DNA of 64,000 bases from Schistocerca nitens (GCF_023898315.1 NC_064616.1:542181602-542245601), one strand, 5' to 3'; shown: positions 23,282 to 35,676, counted from the first letter of the stretch. Program-made: numbers and translations. Notes: a model not told the origin generated them from the sequence alone.

Positions 23282-25989
23282 CGCAACCACAAACACAGCT
23301 GCTGCTGCCTGTATGAGAGTCAAGGGGACATAGACATGTAGGACTCGGGAGGAAGATTAATATGAGCGGCCGACGTCCCTCATGTCCTAACATTAATATC
23401 TAGGTCAGTTTTATGAGATATAGCAGGTTACAGGAGTAGTGCAAGTGCGAAATTGCATTTAAAACTTTTTCCTTTTACCCCAGAATTACATACCTTACAT
23501 TATAGACAGCCTTTTTATTCACTTCACAGCCAATTCAGTGATTCAGATATGGAAGGAAAGGCTGACAGATGATGGAGAAACTAGAACGTTAACAAGGAAA
23601 ATGATTTCATTATGAAATTAATCGGCCAGTTTTGTTAGATAAACCTTCAATACACTTATTTATATAATTAGAAAGTGATACAGAAGTATACCATGATGAG
23701 TAGTTCACAGATTATAAGGAACTTCCCTGCCGCTATCGAGGAAGAAATAGATGCAGACACACAACATTTACTTAACCATGGCATGTGTACAGCAAAGACT
23801 TCCGCAACGAGGAAACCCATAAACATGAAAGCTCTGCACGAAGCGACACAGCAGTGTCCGCAACCTCCTGCCATGGCTATTGTCCTATTCCCAGGAGTGC
23901 TCGTCGACAGATGACGTCAGTCGTCAATCGATGGTGCCGCTCGCGGTCAACTGGAATAGACACAATACACATAATATGAAAAACAAGTGCAGAAAGATTC
24001 AAAACATTGCCTACAGGCTGTGTTTTATAAATGTATGCAGTCTTCAGTCAAAAACACTTCTTTATTTAGGGTTTACGCACATTGTACTTTGAGCCCAGTG
24101 GCTGCTTATTCAGAGCGTCATCTGTTAATGAAAAACATCTATGTTATTAAATTGATTATGTGAGTTTTAAGATACTTTATATTTGTCAAAATTTGTAGTT
24201 GCAAATAGTACAGCCAATATCTAGAGCCCCAGTTACTTGCTTCTTTTAGAATACAATATAATACATAAAGTGTTACACATTTCTGTTCTTAGTGTAGGTT
24301 TCCTATTAATATCATTTTACAGTTAAGTATATCAATTTTCTATTAATCGGCTAAGAAAATAGTATTACCATCCGTAGGGGGCACTACATTCGCCCTGTGA
24401 CCAGTGCAAAGGTGTGTGCTGTTACCTAGCAGTACAAGCAGGAAGGCGTTGCAGAAAACTTTTCGCATGCAAGTCATAAAATGTTCTTGTAGAGGGTTGA
24501 TCGATGAGACGACTGTGCCACGTGAGTCTTCTATCCATATTAGGCAACAATTTCTACCGGTGGACAAAATTATTAGGATTGTTCGATTCTTTCTTTTCCA
24601 TCTAAAGAGTGATAGTGTACTCGAAAAGAACTGAACGCCATAAATAACAACTATTGTGTGCTTCACAAACTAATGAAGAAAGATTTTCCAAACGAAAGGG
24701 TGACAGGAAATGAATGTCGGCGATAAACACAAAACGTTCAACAGCACACAAAATTCAAAAACTAAGATAACGTCCGAAAGACCGGAATGTATTGTAACTA
24801 CAGCTTTTATCACACACACACAAACCTAAAACCCCAAACCTCTTATTAAACGTATTTTGAGATATCTTTCTTTCGAAAGGAAGTCGCTGTCATATCGCAA
24901 GGTGGTCGCGAAATCTGTTCAGCTGCCATAAAAGGAGCAGCGTGACGACAATATACACTCCACAGCAAAGAAAGAGGGTCACGCCTCAATTCCGACGTGT
25001 AGGCTGCACCGGAATGTATGCAACCAACATAGCTTTTCTGTGTTGCACATCGTCGCAACCCTCCACAGTAGAGTCGTTGTAAGATACACAATGGGTACCA
25101 CTAGAGACTACTAGAGAACACCGGTCTTTACGACAGTCCGTCCAGATGTAAAGTAACATTACGATACTACTGAAGAGATCAGACAGTCCTTAACGTTTGT
25201 AAACTGAACTTAATTACAATAAGTTACATTTCAAACGTTAAGGGACAACTAATTTTCTCACATAAATAGTTCAGTAATTCTTCGGCGCAGTTAAATATTT
25301 GAGACAGATTATGGATTCGTAAAGTTGTATCGCAATCGGAAACAAGTTCTTTGCTGTCTAAAAGGATTACTCAACACATGCTGAACGTCGTTCCACGTTC
25401 AACAGAGTGTGGTTTCGCATCAACTTTATGTAACACTAACCAGTTAAAAGAAAACGTGCTTAACAGCGGCAAGCACTCTACGGAAATCCCAACATTAAAA
25501 GCGAATCACAAGTAATATAATTGTTCACATTACTCATCAACAGTTACTTGTACACAAAGTTGTACTTTAAATGACATGACCAACGTCTTCGTTCTGAATC
25601 CGGATGCAAACCCAAAGCGTAGGGTCATTGTTAACCAAGCAAAGCTTTGTGCCTTATCGTGACTCGATCACAAGGCAAAAAGAGACCTCAAATATTGACG
25701 TTTGCACCAGTATCAGTTATCAATTCTCAACTTGAACCTAAGTGACGATAATGTTTGTACGAAGCCAGGAACCCTAACATGATAATTACCCTCTTGGTAG
25801 TTAACCTCGAAAGACGTATATTGTTGCATTGTCAAGGAACAAAGGATGCACATTTTAATTGCAATGCCATCATGTAATGCTGTCGACAAGGATGCGAACA
25901 CAGCACCTAATCGGATTGTTGAATCATTACGTAAAATCAGATTGAAGATATCACAATTTGTCAATAGTAATGAGGTTGGAACCTTAAAT
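23282..25989. other. No recognised feature over 2.7 kb
   Basis: This is part of the spacer between the inverted-repeat arms. Short ORFs (23675-23914, 24343-24666, 24846-25091) carry no family motifs and several overlap antisense. I see no transposon ends. Confidence 0.45.
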
Positions 25990-26070
25990 GACAACTGAAG
26001 TTGTATTGCCTGACCGGGATTCGAGCCCGGCACCTACCTCCTTCCTTGTGTAACCCGGAGCAGACGAGAA
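25990..26070 (-). mobile_element. tRNA-like SINE head fragment
   Basis: On the minus strand GGTGCCGGGCTCGAATCCCGGTCAGG gives a T-arm/B-box with paired CCGGG and CCCGG flanks, as in a SINE head or tRNA pseudogene. The rest of the cloverleaf is not convincing. The motif is embedded in ORF 25713-26033, which I regard as non-coding. Confidence 0.45.
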
Positions 26071-26586
26071 TTGTCCAATGTTGGTCCACCATTAGCGAGA
26101 TGTGCACCTGTTTTTCTAGAAATAAGGCGACGAAAACTTCTATGCTGACTGAAAGTCGAACGCCGCACTCATGGCAATGAAGACACGTTAATAATGAAAT
26201 TCTTATTCAGTAGTAACTAGGAGTAGCATGTTTAGTTGCAAACCTTAAGGCCTTTCTCATCCCTACTAACGTGTTGCCTAATATCTGCGATGTCATGGTG
26301 TTAATTTGCAAGTGGTTTGACTGCCGTAAAGAGCAATGTTCTCTAGTAGTCGTGTAGCATTGAGATGTAAATGAAGTGCCTCAGCAGAAAGTAATTTCCG
26401 TCGTGCAACACGTATTGTTTCAGAGACGCTGAGTACATGTTATAACTGCACAAAACGTGTATTATATACTACGTATATACTATTATTTGGAGAATCTGCA
26501 GCCAAATCTGTTTACTTTTACATTCCGCTTAGTTGTCGTGGTTGAATACACGTTATCTTGAGGCCACATCTACTGCATAGCGGTTA

Positions 26587-26721
26587 AATAGCGGTGAGCA
26601 ATATGGGACTTAACTGCTGAGGTCATCAGTCCTCTACAACTTAAAACTACTTAAACCTTAGTAACCTAAGGACATCACACACAACCATGCCCGAGGCAGG
26701 ATTCGAACCTGCGGCCGTAGC
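26587..26721 (-). mobile_element. Truncated SINE, reverse orientation, with target duplication
   Basis: Tail and core are present and the head stops inside the B-box region (GGATTCGAACCTGCGGCCGT). It is flanked by GCATAGCGGTTA (26575-26586) and GCATAGCGATTA (26722-26733), a 12-bp target duplication with one difference. Confidence 0.85.
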
Positions 26722-26893
26722 GCATAGCGATTACAAGATGGAATAGTTTCCTGCGTCATGCTATTGCTAGCTAGGTGAAATATTTTAAAATGAATGTATT
26801 TTTGAACGTATTGTTCGTCAAATATTTGAATGAATCGTCAAGTGTAGGTGTGCCTGCACATGTTATGGCATAATAGCTGTAGCTGCGTTAGTT

Positions 26894-27068
26894 TGGTCTA
26901 GGGCACTGCAGTCAGGGACTGTGCGGCTGATCCCGGCGGAGGTTCGAGTCCTCCCTCGGGCATGGTTGTGTGTGTTTGTTCTTCAGATAATTTAGGTTAA
27001 TTAGTGTGTAAGCTTAGGGACTGATGACCTTAGCTGTTCAGTCCCATAAGATTTCACACAAATTTTTT
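26894..27068 (+). mobile_element. SINE of a third type with target duplication
   Basis: The head reads TGGTCTAGGGCACTGCAGTC with B box GAGGTTCGAGTCCTCC, and the tail runs through GACTGATGACCTTAGCTGTT to AGATTTCACACAAATTTTTTT. It is flanked by TGCGTTAGTT at 26884-26893 and 27069-27078. The head and the CACACA tail differ from the main family, but the middle (GGGACTGATGACC) is shared. Confidence 0.85.
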
Positions 27069-27374
27069 TGCGTTAGTTGATACTACAGACTTGGGTAGGT
27101 TAGGTGTAACTTTTGATCCTTCAGGTGGTGATCGTGGCCTTGCAGCCCTGGTCTGTAATAGCCACGGATTGCGATATACGGGCCAGCCAGGCTGGTCGGA
27201 GCGAGACGGAAGTGAGCGTGCTCGCGGTGGCGTTGGTTGGCCAACAGCCCGGGACAAGCCAGCAAGGCTACGCCGCATGCCTCTCCTCTGCCGCTCCGTT
27301 TGACGTAAATATGTTTACCTCCTCTCCTGGCATCAGTATAAGAGCGGCAATCAGAAATACACATCCGGCTGTCT

Positions 27375-28212
27375 GCCTTAATGGCTCACTGGGAGAGGTC
27401 TATCGTGATAGAGTCCTCGCTCTCAGTGAAGAAGGAGGATGTTCCATCAGAGAAGCTGGCAGACGGTATGGCGTACCACATACCATTGCAACGAGATGGT
27501 GGAGGATCGGCGGGAGACCAACTTCACCGGCTCCAGTGACACGATTCGCCGAAGGCTGAGGGACGCTGGACTGCATGCACGTAGATCCGCCGTGAAACAA
27601 GAGCTCAGCGAAGACAACCTTTTATACCAGCTAGCATTTGCGGAGCTTCATCTGAGGGCGTCGTGGGACAATGTCATTTTCACTGATGAGAAGGTGTTTT
27701 CCACCAGTAACGACGGTCCACGAATCGTTTACAGGCCGCAAGAGACTCGCCATCGACGCGAATATGTAACCACGAAGAGAAGAAGTGGTCGGCTATCTGT
27801 TTGGATTTCTGCGAGAAGGGCGGGAATTCTACTCAGGATAGAAGTAACTCTGGACAGCGTGCAGCGTGCCCACATATTGGAAAATGTGATGCTTCCGTCA
27901 GTGCGAATGCTGTACGCAGAAGGGAACGTCACATTGCAAGAGGACCATTCTCCCTTTCACAAGTCTGCATTTGTTCAGTAGCGACTCTCCACGATTGGAG
28001 TCTACGTCATGGAATGGCCGCCATTTGCGGCTGATATTAACCCCATGGAAAACCTGTGGGCTGAGGTCGCTAGAACATTAACAGGGAACTGGCCACGAAA
28101 CTAACCAACTACTGCGGACGCTCTTTGGGACTGCGTCCTGGAAGCCTGGGAGGCTTCACGTCCGACGGCTCATACATTCTATGCCAAGACGCATAATAGA
28201 AGTACAAAATAA
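27375..28212 (+). pseudogene. Dead Tc1-like transposase
   Basis: Plus-strand frames together read as a Tc1-family transposase. A helix-turn-helix lies near 27386-27500 (LGEVYRDRVLALSEEGG, REAGRRYGVPHTIATRWWR). Catalytic triad blocks are NVIFTDEKVF near 27670, QEDHSPFHKS near 27940 and NPMENLWAEV near 28040. The reading frame changes at least twice and an in-frame stop follows KSAFVQ at 27979-27981. The ending SRPTAHTFYAKTHN then TAA at 28210 suits the family. Inverted repeats were not found, so the element limits are unknown. Confidence 0.8.
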
Positions 28213-28494
28213 TGAATGATTCTGGATAAAATATTAGAGTCCTTAAAACGTTTTGCTATGTCTTCTTTTTCGTCATTATTCCACATTGGTAGCTAGTGGA
28301 AGATCGCGTGGCAACAGAAAAGATACAATATGGGTTAGTTTACCTTTGAGTTGCCTTTCTAATTCAAGTGGGTTTCATTTGAACATACAGTTTTTTAAAT
28401 ATTCTTTTTGAATTTCATTTATACACTGTCTAGATATTTACAAACTAATCAGCGTATATGGGCGCTGTCTCAGAATTTTTTGTTATTTCAAATA

Positions 28495-29879
28495 CACTAC
28501 TGGCCATTACAATTGCTACACCAAGAAGAAATGCAGATGATAAACGAGTATTCATTGGACAAAGATATTATACTAGAACTGACATATGGTTACATTTTCT
28601 CGCAATTTGGGTGCTTATATCCTGAGAAATCAGTACCCAGAACAACCACCTCTGGCCCTGATACGCCTGGGCATTGAGTGAAATAGAGTTTGTATGGCGT
28701 GTACAGGTACAGCTGCCCATACAGCTTCAACACGATACCACGGTTCATCACGAGTAGCGACTGGCGTATTGTAACGAGCCAGTTGCTCGACCAGACGTTT
28801 TCAGTTAGTGAGAGATCTGGAGAATGTGCTGGCCATGGTAGCAGTTGAACACTTTCTGTATTCAGAAAGGCCCGAACAGAACCTGCAACATGCGGTCGTG
28901 CATTATCCTGCTGAAATGTAGGGTTTCGCAAGGATCGAATGAAGGGTAGAGCCATGGGTCGAGACATATCTGAAATGTAACGTCCACTGTTCAAAGTGCC
29001 GTCGGTGTGAACAAGAGGTGACCGTGACGTCTAAAGAATGGCACCCCCTACCATCACGCCGGGTGATACGCCAGTATGACGATGATGGGTACACGCTTCC
29101 AAAGTGCGTTCACATCGATGTCGCCAAAGACGGATGAGACCATCATGATGCTGTAAACAGAACCTGGATTCATCCGAGAAAATGACGTTTTACCATTCGT
29201 GCACCCAGGTTCGTCGTTGAGTACACTGTCGCAGGCGCTCCTGTCTTTGATGCAACATCAAGGGTAATCGCAGCCATGCTGTCAGAGCTGATTGTCCATG
29301 CTGCTGCAAACGTCGTCGAACTGTTCGTGCAGATGGTTGTTGTCTTGCAAACGTCCCCATCTGTTGACTCAGAGATCGAGACGTGCCTGCACGATCCGTT
29401 ACAGCCATGCGGATAAGATGCCTGTCATATCGACTGCCAGTGAAACGAGGCCGTTGGGATCCAGCAGGGCGTTCCGTATTACCCTGCTGAACCCACCGAT
29501 TCCATATTCTGCTAACAGTCATTGAATCTCGACCAACGCGAGCATCAATGTCGCGATACGATAAACCGCAATCCCGATAGGCTGCAATCCGACCTTTATC
29601 AAAGTCGAAAACGTGATGGTACGCTTTGCTCCCCTTTACAGGAGGCATCACTACAACGTTTCACCAGGCAACGCCGGTCAACTGCTGTTTGTGTATGAGA
29701 AATCGGTTGGAAACTTTCTTCATGTCAGCATGTTGTAGGTTTCGCCACCGGCGTCAATCATGTGTGAATTCTCTGAAAAGCTAATCATTTGCATATCACA
29801 GCATCTTCTTCCCGTCGGTTAAATATCGCGTCTGTAGCACGTCATCTTCGTGGTGTAGCAATTTTAATTGCCAGTAGTG
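28495..29879 (-). mobile_element. Tc1/mariner element with TIRs and TA target
   Basis: The left end CACTACTGGCCATTACAATT and the reverse of the right end, CACTACTGGCAATTAAAATT, are inverted repeats, each flanked by TA (28493-28494 and 29880-29881). Length is 1385 bp, normal for an autonomous Tc1 element. The transposase lies on the minus strand. The element marks the exact inner end of the right arm of the big inverted repeat. Confidence 0.9.
28590..29651 (-). pseudogene. Tc1-like transposase with nonsense mutations
   Basis: One minus-strand frame starts at 29651 (MMPPVKGSKAYHHVFDFDKG) and shows a helix-turn-helix (DIDARVGRDSMTVSRIWNRW), then SDESRF, QQDNARPH and PWPAHSPDLSLTENVW, which hold the three acidic catalytic residues of the DDE family. 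In-frame stops occur after WVHEW (29190-29192) and after GGAIL (about 29030), so it cannot make full protein without readthrough. The frame is otherwise maintained. The enzyme cuts the TIRs and inserts at TA. Confidence 0.88.
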
Positions 29880-29882
29880 TAT

Positions 29883-31740
29883 TATCCCTTCTCGTAACAT
29901 TCTCAATATATCCTGATGCTCTTTTGCTCGGTGAGCTAATGGGAAAGCATACAGAGTTACATAGAATGTTTGGTGTAACTTGGCATTCATTAACAAGTCC
30001 TGGGAGTGGTCGGTTGCACATGTCCTCAGCAGAAATACATCACGATTTTCATCTAGGATTGTGCGTATTTCTTCTGTCTTTTGCTCCTATGTTCATGATC
30101 CGATTTACCCGTTCGTGAATGGTAAGCTCAGTTTCTCTTCTCATTTGTTGTTATTCTGTCCTCGAATCGTCATCCTCTTCTATCCCCTCATAACTATTCT
30201 CAGTCTGCCTATTATGACAGTTCACACAACGATGCAAACAACCTCCCAGACTTTGTGACCGAATAGCTTGTTCCTCAAATCACAATTGTACCTTTCCTGC
30301 TCCTTGCAAAGTAACTTCGCCACATCCCAGGTCAGGTAATTCAGCATAGTCACTCAATGTGTCCATTACTTTTATGAGATTAGCTGCCAATTTACAAACC
30401 ACGAAGAAAATTCCTGCCAACATGTGTCCTTCATACATTGATTCAAGCCTTACTTGCTTAAGCACGTCAGTGATTTTTTCCAGTAATAGGACCTCAAATT
30501 TTAATTTATCTCAGGGATAGCGCTGGTCACCTATGATTTGTTTTACATCTGTTAAATGCCATTTCTGCAATCGCCAATCTCTATTGTTTCTTCTTACACC
30601 ATGCACATCTCTATTATTATTCCCATGATTGTTCCCGTAACCTTCATTCATCTAATGGTTTCCATATCTGGTGTTCCCGTAACCTTCATTCATCTAATGG
30701 TTTCCATTTCTGGAATATCCGTTCATGTAATTATAATATCTTGCCTTCACTAACATATTGTTTTTGCGAAAGTGTCCTTCATAATCGTGCATCCGTGCGC
30801 AGCTTTGCTGAGCGTTAAAAGCAATCTCAGGTTCACGTTACATGTTACAGAAAGCATTTATGTCAACATTGCATCTCCCAGCTAAAATTGATGGTAATAA
30901 AGAGGAAGTGTGGTATAGAAGTGCTTGATTACTGCCCCAGTTCGCATGGCATGTCCAGAAACTGAAATATCTTGATCGTGAATTCTAAGAATTTTACTGG
31001 TCTCTTCAGTTCTGATACTACATAATCTTACACTGGTCTGTGTTGTTGACTCCACGGTGTTGTTTTGAAATTGCTTCATAACTATTCTTGTCAGTGTGTT
31101 TACTAGATGTAAACGCTTCATTCACTACCCTTTTTGCTTCCTCTGCTTTGTTTGCCGCCTGATTCACATTTTCCTGAGATTCCTCTGCAATTTCCTGAAT
31201 TCTTTTGGTTTCTATCCTTATCTCTCGAGTACAGTTCCTTAAACTCTTTTCTTTCTTTTTATTTTTTCTCTGACATTCTCCACCATGTCTAATTTCTTGT
31301 CTACTCTTCTCCACCAAATTTTTATTTTTTTTTCTGGTCTTCCAACTGTGCTTCATTTTGTTTTAAGAAGTCTTTTAAGTCGAACTGATAACCTCCTTCC
31401 TTACTACTCCTATCTGTTGAATGTGGCGAGTCAATGTCAATTGCACCAAGTTTCAGTTCCTGTTACTCCGTCGGATTACGTTTGATTACCACTGCTTTGA
31501 CATATAGCAGTACAGCCTTTTTCGTAACCTCTTGCATATTCTCATCCTTCAAACTGTGCTTGTTTCGTAATTGACGGTTATTTGCAATGTTACAGTCATG
31601 CTCAACACCAATCGGATGTGACTGCTCTGCTGGATGAACTGTATGTTCCTCTCCTGACTCACGTAAATTCATGTTTTATGCAGTTCCACCATATTATCAA
31701 TTTTAATACCATTCCGTTCTAACTCGCGACGTGCCTTACA
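29883..31740 (-). pseudogene. Ty3/gypsy gag-protease-RT start, right-arm copy
   Basis: On the minus strand: a gag start near 31672 (MNLRESGEEHTVH), a charged coiled-coil-like ORF 31018-31356 (REIRIETKRIQEIAEESQEN), a Gly/Asn-rich part near 30600-30720, a protease-like GIFFVVCKLAANLIKVMDTL near 30400, and the first part of RT ending near 29883 (HRAKEHQDILRMLREGII). The rest of pol is absent: the copy stops at the TA of the Tc1-like element. Upstream, 32020-32680 corresponds to the LTR-like region of the left copy. Frames are broken by stops. Confidence 0.65.
30631..30714 (-). repeat. 42-bp tandem duplication inside gag relic
   Basis: The unit starting GTTCCCGTAACCTTCATTCA occurs at 30631-30672 and 30673-30714 with one or two differences. 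The left arm (around 20555-20596) has one copy. The length is a multiple of three (14 codons), so frame would have been kept. Confidence 0.9.
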
Positions 31741-33702
31741 CCTTGTTAACATTCAAGATTTAATTAACCTAACTCCTATACATAAATTACTACATCTCTC
31801 CTCCCACGTAAAGGAAAAAGAAGAAACAATCAGCCTCTCATATTCTACTCAGCTGTCCTACATATAACAATTCTCCTCCAAAATTTCATTTCTGGCTTGC
31901 AGAATGGTGAATCCTCAGTTGTCGGAAAGAACCCAAAAGAGCTTTATCAGAACCTACAGGAAAGAAAAATACAAATTGGTAAAAGGCGCCAGCTTGGACT
32001 ACAATAAATGCACAAAAATTTGTTGCCTCTTCGTTTAGTCACCAAAGTATGTGTAAACATTATACAACAGAAATTCTAAGTACCCACAAATTACGATACT
32101 ACTTTGATCTTTGAAGCTGAATATTTTCCTCACAGTCGTAGATCAGTCGTACACCTTGTCAGACTAAATGAACTGCACAATTAACGTAACTGACTGCTTC
32201 CCGGAGAATCCTAAACTCAATCCTGGTACAGAGACGCCCATTTTATGCAAAAGACTGCCATGAGAGACTTCCTTAACCCTCAAAACCAACTTTGGGCAGA
32301 CCACTTCATAAAGAAATTGCCTATGTATACTTGTGCACAAAGTTAAACGGATAACAAGAAAATTACCGCCCTAGCCTTAGCTCTTAATGTGGATAATTTA
32401 GAAAACAAACATCTCACTCTGACTAACGCCATCTGACTGGAGTAAAACTTTGGTACAGATTCTGAGCTGATTGCAAATACCTCCCAGGATAGACATTATT
32501 AACCTACAGAAAAAGAAACTACGATTAAAATCAATATTCACATTTATTCCTAAGCACGTTTATGGGCTCAACGTATTAATGGATTATCAAAACCTGTGAT
32601 AATTAGCTCAAATGCAATTATTGTAGAGGGAGAATGGAAATCAGTGTCACTCCCTTAACAATTATTACTATCACATCTCCAAAGAATTTTTTCTCTCCTG
32701 GTGTTCAGCGATAACTTATGACTATTGAATCACATACTGGTTGATTGAAACTGTGACTAGAAGTCGACGATTAAAAATCCAGGAAACCACAAATTCATTA
32801 CCAGTGCAAAGGAGATGAGAGGCGATCGTCCAGAATTCCACAAGCGTGGAACCTATTTCACTACTTTGCCGGTGCTGCCAATTATGCTCACCATAAGTAA
32901 GTCTGGGATGTACCGAGCGGCGTTGTGGAGACGTGCAGGTCATTTCCAGACGATGGAAGCGACAGCACCTGAGCAGAACTCAGAGAGATGGCACCCTCTA
33001 CTGTGCTGATGCGCCAAGTCGATGCAGAAACCTTTACGTCCAACCAGCCAGCACTTCTCCGATGTCGACACCTTAATGTCCTACTGGACAGTAATTCTCC
33101 GATGTGGGCAACTTCAAGTTCTACCAGCCAGTGCCTCTCATGCAACGCTATATCCTGAGTATTCCTTGCCGTTAAAACGGTGCCAGTGGTCTATCGCCAA
33201 ATAAGAGACCACTGCAGTCCCACAACGAGCATTCTCTCCAACAGAAAGTCCTGCCAAAAATAGATCGCCTTAGCCAGCCTCCAATGTAAACATAAAGCTC
33301 TCCTCAACTACCTGAAAATATTCATTTCAAAACTGTGATCTCACGTCACACTTCTTTAAACAATCCACACGATCTCCCACGAATCTCCATAGCTCCACAG
33401 CTGGATTTAAGAAATTCAGAGGCTAGACATGGTTTGCGGTGTGAGTGGGCGATGTTTTTGGGGCTAGGTATCTGTAGGGGGTTCGACGTGCGGGAGGATT
33501 AAAAGCAAAGATAAACAGAATTTAACTTACGCAAAGACCTCATTCCAGTTTCAGACAGCGTTTCGTAGCGAGCCTTTCTTCATTTATATTGAGTAGTGCA
33601 GGTCGCCACGTTTGCTCAAGTACTGTTTCAGTGTTTGCATAGGTATTGTGTTGCCAACCAGTGCCTGATAATCACTTCACAGCTGCTCTCTGTGACACGT
33701 CA

Positions 33703-34195
33703 TGAGTAGCAGCTTATTCGAAGAATGTGATAAACCCATCTTGCACAGTAAGGACACTGGTCATGATACTGTTAAAGTGGCAGTTGCCAGTATGCTTTAG
33801 TCTGTGAACAGCCATTATGAGGATGTGCCGGCCGGTGTGGCCGAGCGGATCTAGGCGCTTCAATCTGGAACCGCGCGACCGCTACGGTCGCAGGTTCGAA
33901 TCCTGCCTCGGGCATGTATGTATGTGATGTCCTTAGGTTAGTTAGGTTTAAGTAGTTCTAAGTTCTAGGAGACTGATGATCTCAGATGTTAAGTCCCATA
34001 GTGCTCAGAGCCAATTGTACCATTCTTTATGAGGACTTACTTAATGTTGATATTGAGGCAGACAATAATGAACGAGTCAGGCCGGTAGACAATCAGCCAG
34101 TTATTGAATGAATTGTGGCTACGGAAAGTAGAATCACAAGAATCTTAGCGAAAGATGGTTCCACTCAAAAGACCTCTACACAATCTGACGAGTAT
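33703..34195 (+). pseudogene. Short conserved ORF split by a SINE, right copy
   Basis: The plus strand reads LHSKDTGHDTVKVAVASML, a stop, SVNSHYED, then the SINE at 33824-34026, then YEDLLNVDIEADNNERVRPV and ATESRITRILAKDGSTQKTS. It aligns with the open left-arm copy at 17525-17815. Two stops plus the SINE inactivate it. Family unknown. Confidence 0.5.
33824..34026 (+). mobile_element. Full-length SINE with 9-bp target duplication
   Basis: A clean copy: A box TGTGGCCGAGCGGATC, B box GCAGGTTCGAATCCTGCCTC, core and tail. Flanks are TTATGAGGA at 33815-33823 and 34027-34035. The left arm at about 17690-17700 has the single unoccupied site (TCCTCATAA on the reverse strand), direct proof of insertion after arm duplication. 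Confidence 0.95.
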
Positions 34196-34887
34196 AGAAC
34201 ACTACCGCTTACTGTTAATATTTAATGTTGCCCCTGTGAAAGGATTGTTGTTTTGTGACCGTGACGGTGTGTAATGGTAGCGTTCACCTAAGGATTTCTG
34301 CCGAAAGGAATCACTAGATAAACGGGAACCGAACTAAGGTTCTATTAGTGATCAAGTAAACTGTAATCACGTGACAGGAAACGGTCGACAGGATAATTAG
34401 CCAAAGCTGTACACAGCGCTATCATGGTTCAGAAAGAAAGTTGACTATTGCGGTTGACTTTACGTGACACTGAAGTCCTGTTTTTCTGATAAGATACAAG
34501 ACAGTAGCACAATTTAGAAAATAATGTACCAGTGATTTGACATGGACTACATGAGTATTAATAAGTTAGGCAACAACTGACTCTGAAAACACTTCCTATC
34601 TATACATTACAGTGAGAAATAATGTTAATTATAGGAAAATGGTTCCTAATGGTGGCGCACTACTGACTTGAACAAGCGGTTTTTTTAGTTTAATTATAAG
34701 AAAACACCGCTGTTGAAATAATTACGAAGTAGGGGTATCTATTGATTACTGTTTGCATTCTCAAGGAACATTCACATCCTTATATTATTTAGCTCAGTTG
34801 GAAGGTGTAACACATAGATAGTATAGTTTGAATATTTCTAACTCGTTGCTTATTCTTGATTGCTGTTATTGTAATACCACATTTAAA

Positions 34888-35294
34888 CGCCGGCCGCGGT
34901 GGTCTAGCGTTTCTGGCGCTGCAGTCCGGAACCGCGGGACTGCTACAGTCGCAGGTTCGAATCCTGCCTCGGGCATGGGTGTGTGTGATGTCCTTAGGTT
35001 AGTTAGGTTTAAGTAGTTCTAAGTTCTAGGGGACTTGCCGGCCGAAGTGGCCGTGCGGTTAAAGGCGCTGCAGTCTGGAACCGCAAGACCGCTACGGTCG
35101 CAGGTTCGAATCCTGCCTCGGGCATGGATGTTTGTGATGTCCTTAGGTTAGTTAGGTTTAACTAGTTCTAAGTTCTAGGGGACTAATGACCTCAGCAGTT
35201 GAGTCCCGTAGTGCTCAGAGCCATTTGAACCAGCCATCTAGGGGACTTATGACCTAAGATGTTGAGTCCCATAGTGCTCAGAGCCATTTTTTGA
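34888..35294 (+). mobile_element. SINE interrupted by a second SINE (outer copy)
   Basis: The outer copy spans 34888-35036 and 35249-35294. Its target duplication is ACCACATTTAAA at 34876-34887 and 35295-35306. The left arm near 16800 has the empty site. Head and B box (GCAGGTTCGAATCCTGCCTC) are intact. Confidence 0.92.
35037..35236 (+). mobile_element. Inner SINE nested in SINE
   Basis: A near full-length copy inserted into the tail of the outer SINE, flanked by TCTAGGGGACTT at 35025-35036 and 35237-35248. It ends TTTGAACCAGCCA rather than in an A/T-rich tail. Confidence 0.93.
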
Positions 35295-35499
35295 ACCACA
35301 TTTAAATCTGACTCAACTATTACCATGAGGACCCAGAAAATAAGCTGTCGGTAGACTCTGATAGATGCTGAACACTTTAGTCACAAAACAAAATGGGAAA
35401 CAGTGTCAACCACATAACACATTAAATTGTAGACACTATTATTCCAAAAAAAGTCCTTGAACTCAATACATTAAATCTTGTCTTAGTAACTGCACTTCA

Positions 35500-35676
35500 G
35501 CCATCCTGATTTAGGTTTTCCGTGATTTCCCTAAATCGTTTCAGGCAAATGCCAGGATGGTTCCTTTGCAAGGGCACGGCCCATTTCCTTCCCCATCCTT
35601 CCCTAACCCGAGCTTGCGCTCCGTCTCTAATGACCTCGTTGTCGACGAGACGTTAAAACACCACTAACAACAACAC
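35500..35676 (+). mobile_element. Second-family SINE, 5' truncated
   Basis: GCCATCCTGATTTAGGTTTT, TTCAGGCAAATGCC, CATCCTTCCCTAACCC and GACGAGACGTTAAAACACC identify the same family as 9283-9530. Target duplication TAACTGCACTTCA at 35487-35499 and 35677-35689; the left arm near 16605 has the empty site. Confidence 0.92.

Noticed and set aside
25713..26033. 106-codon minus ORF as a gene
   Set aside because: Its N-terminal part overlaps a tRNA-like B-box segment of a SINE; no motif.
27091..27303. GC-rich ORFs on both strands upstream of the Tc1 transposase
   Set aside because: Mirror-image ORFs in a CpG-rich stretch, no motif; more likely the element's non-coding flank.
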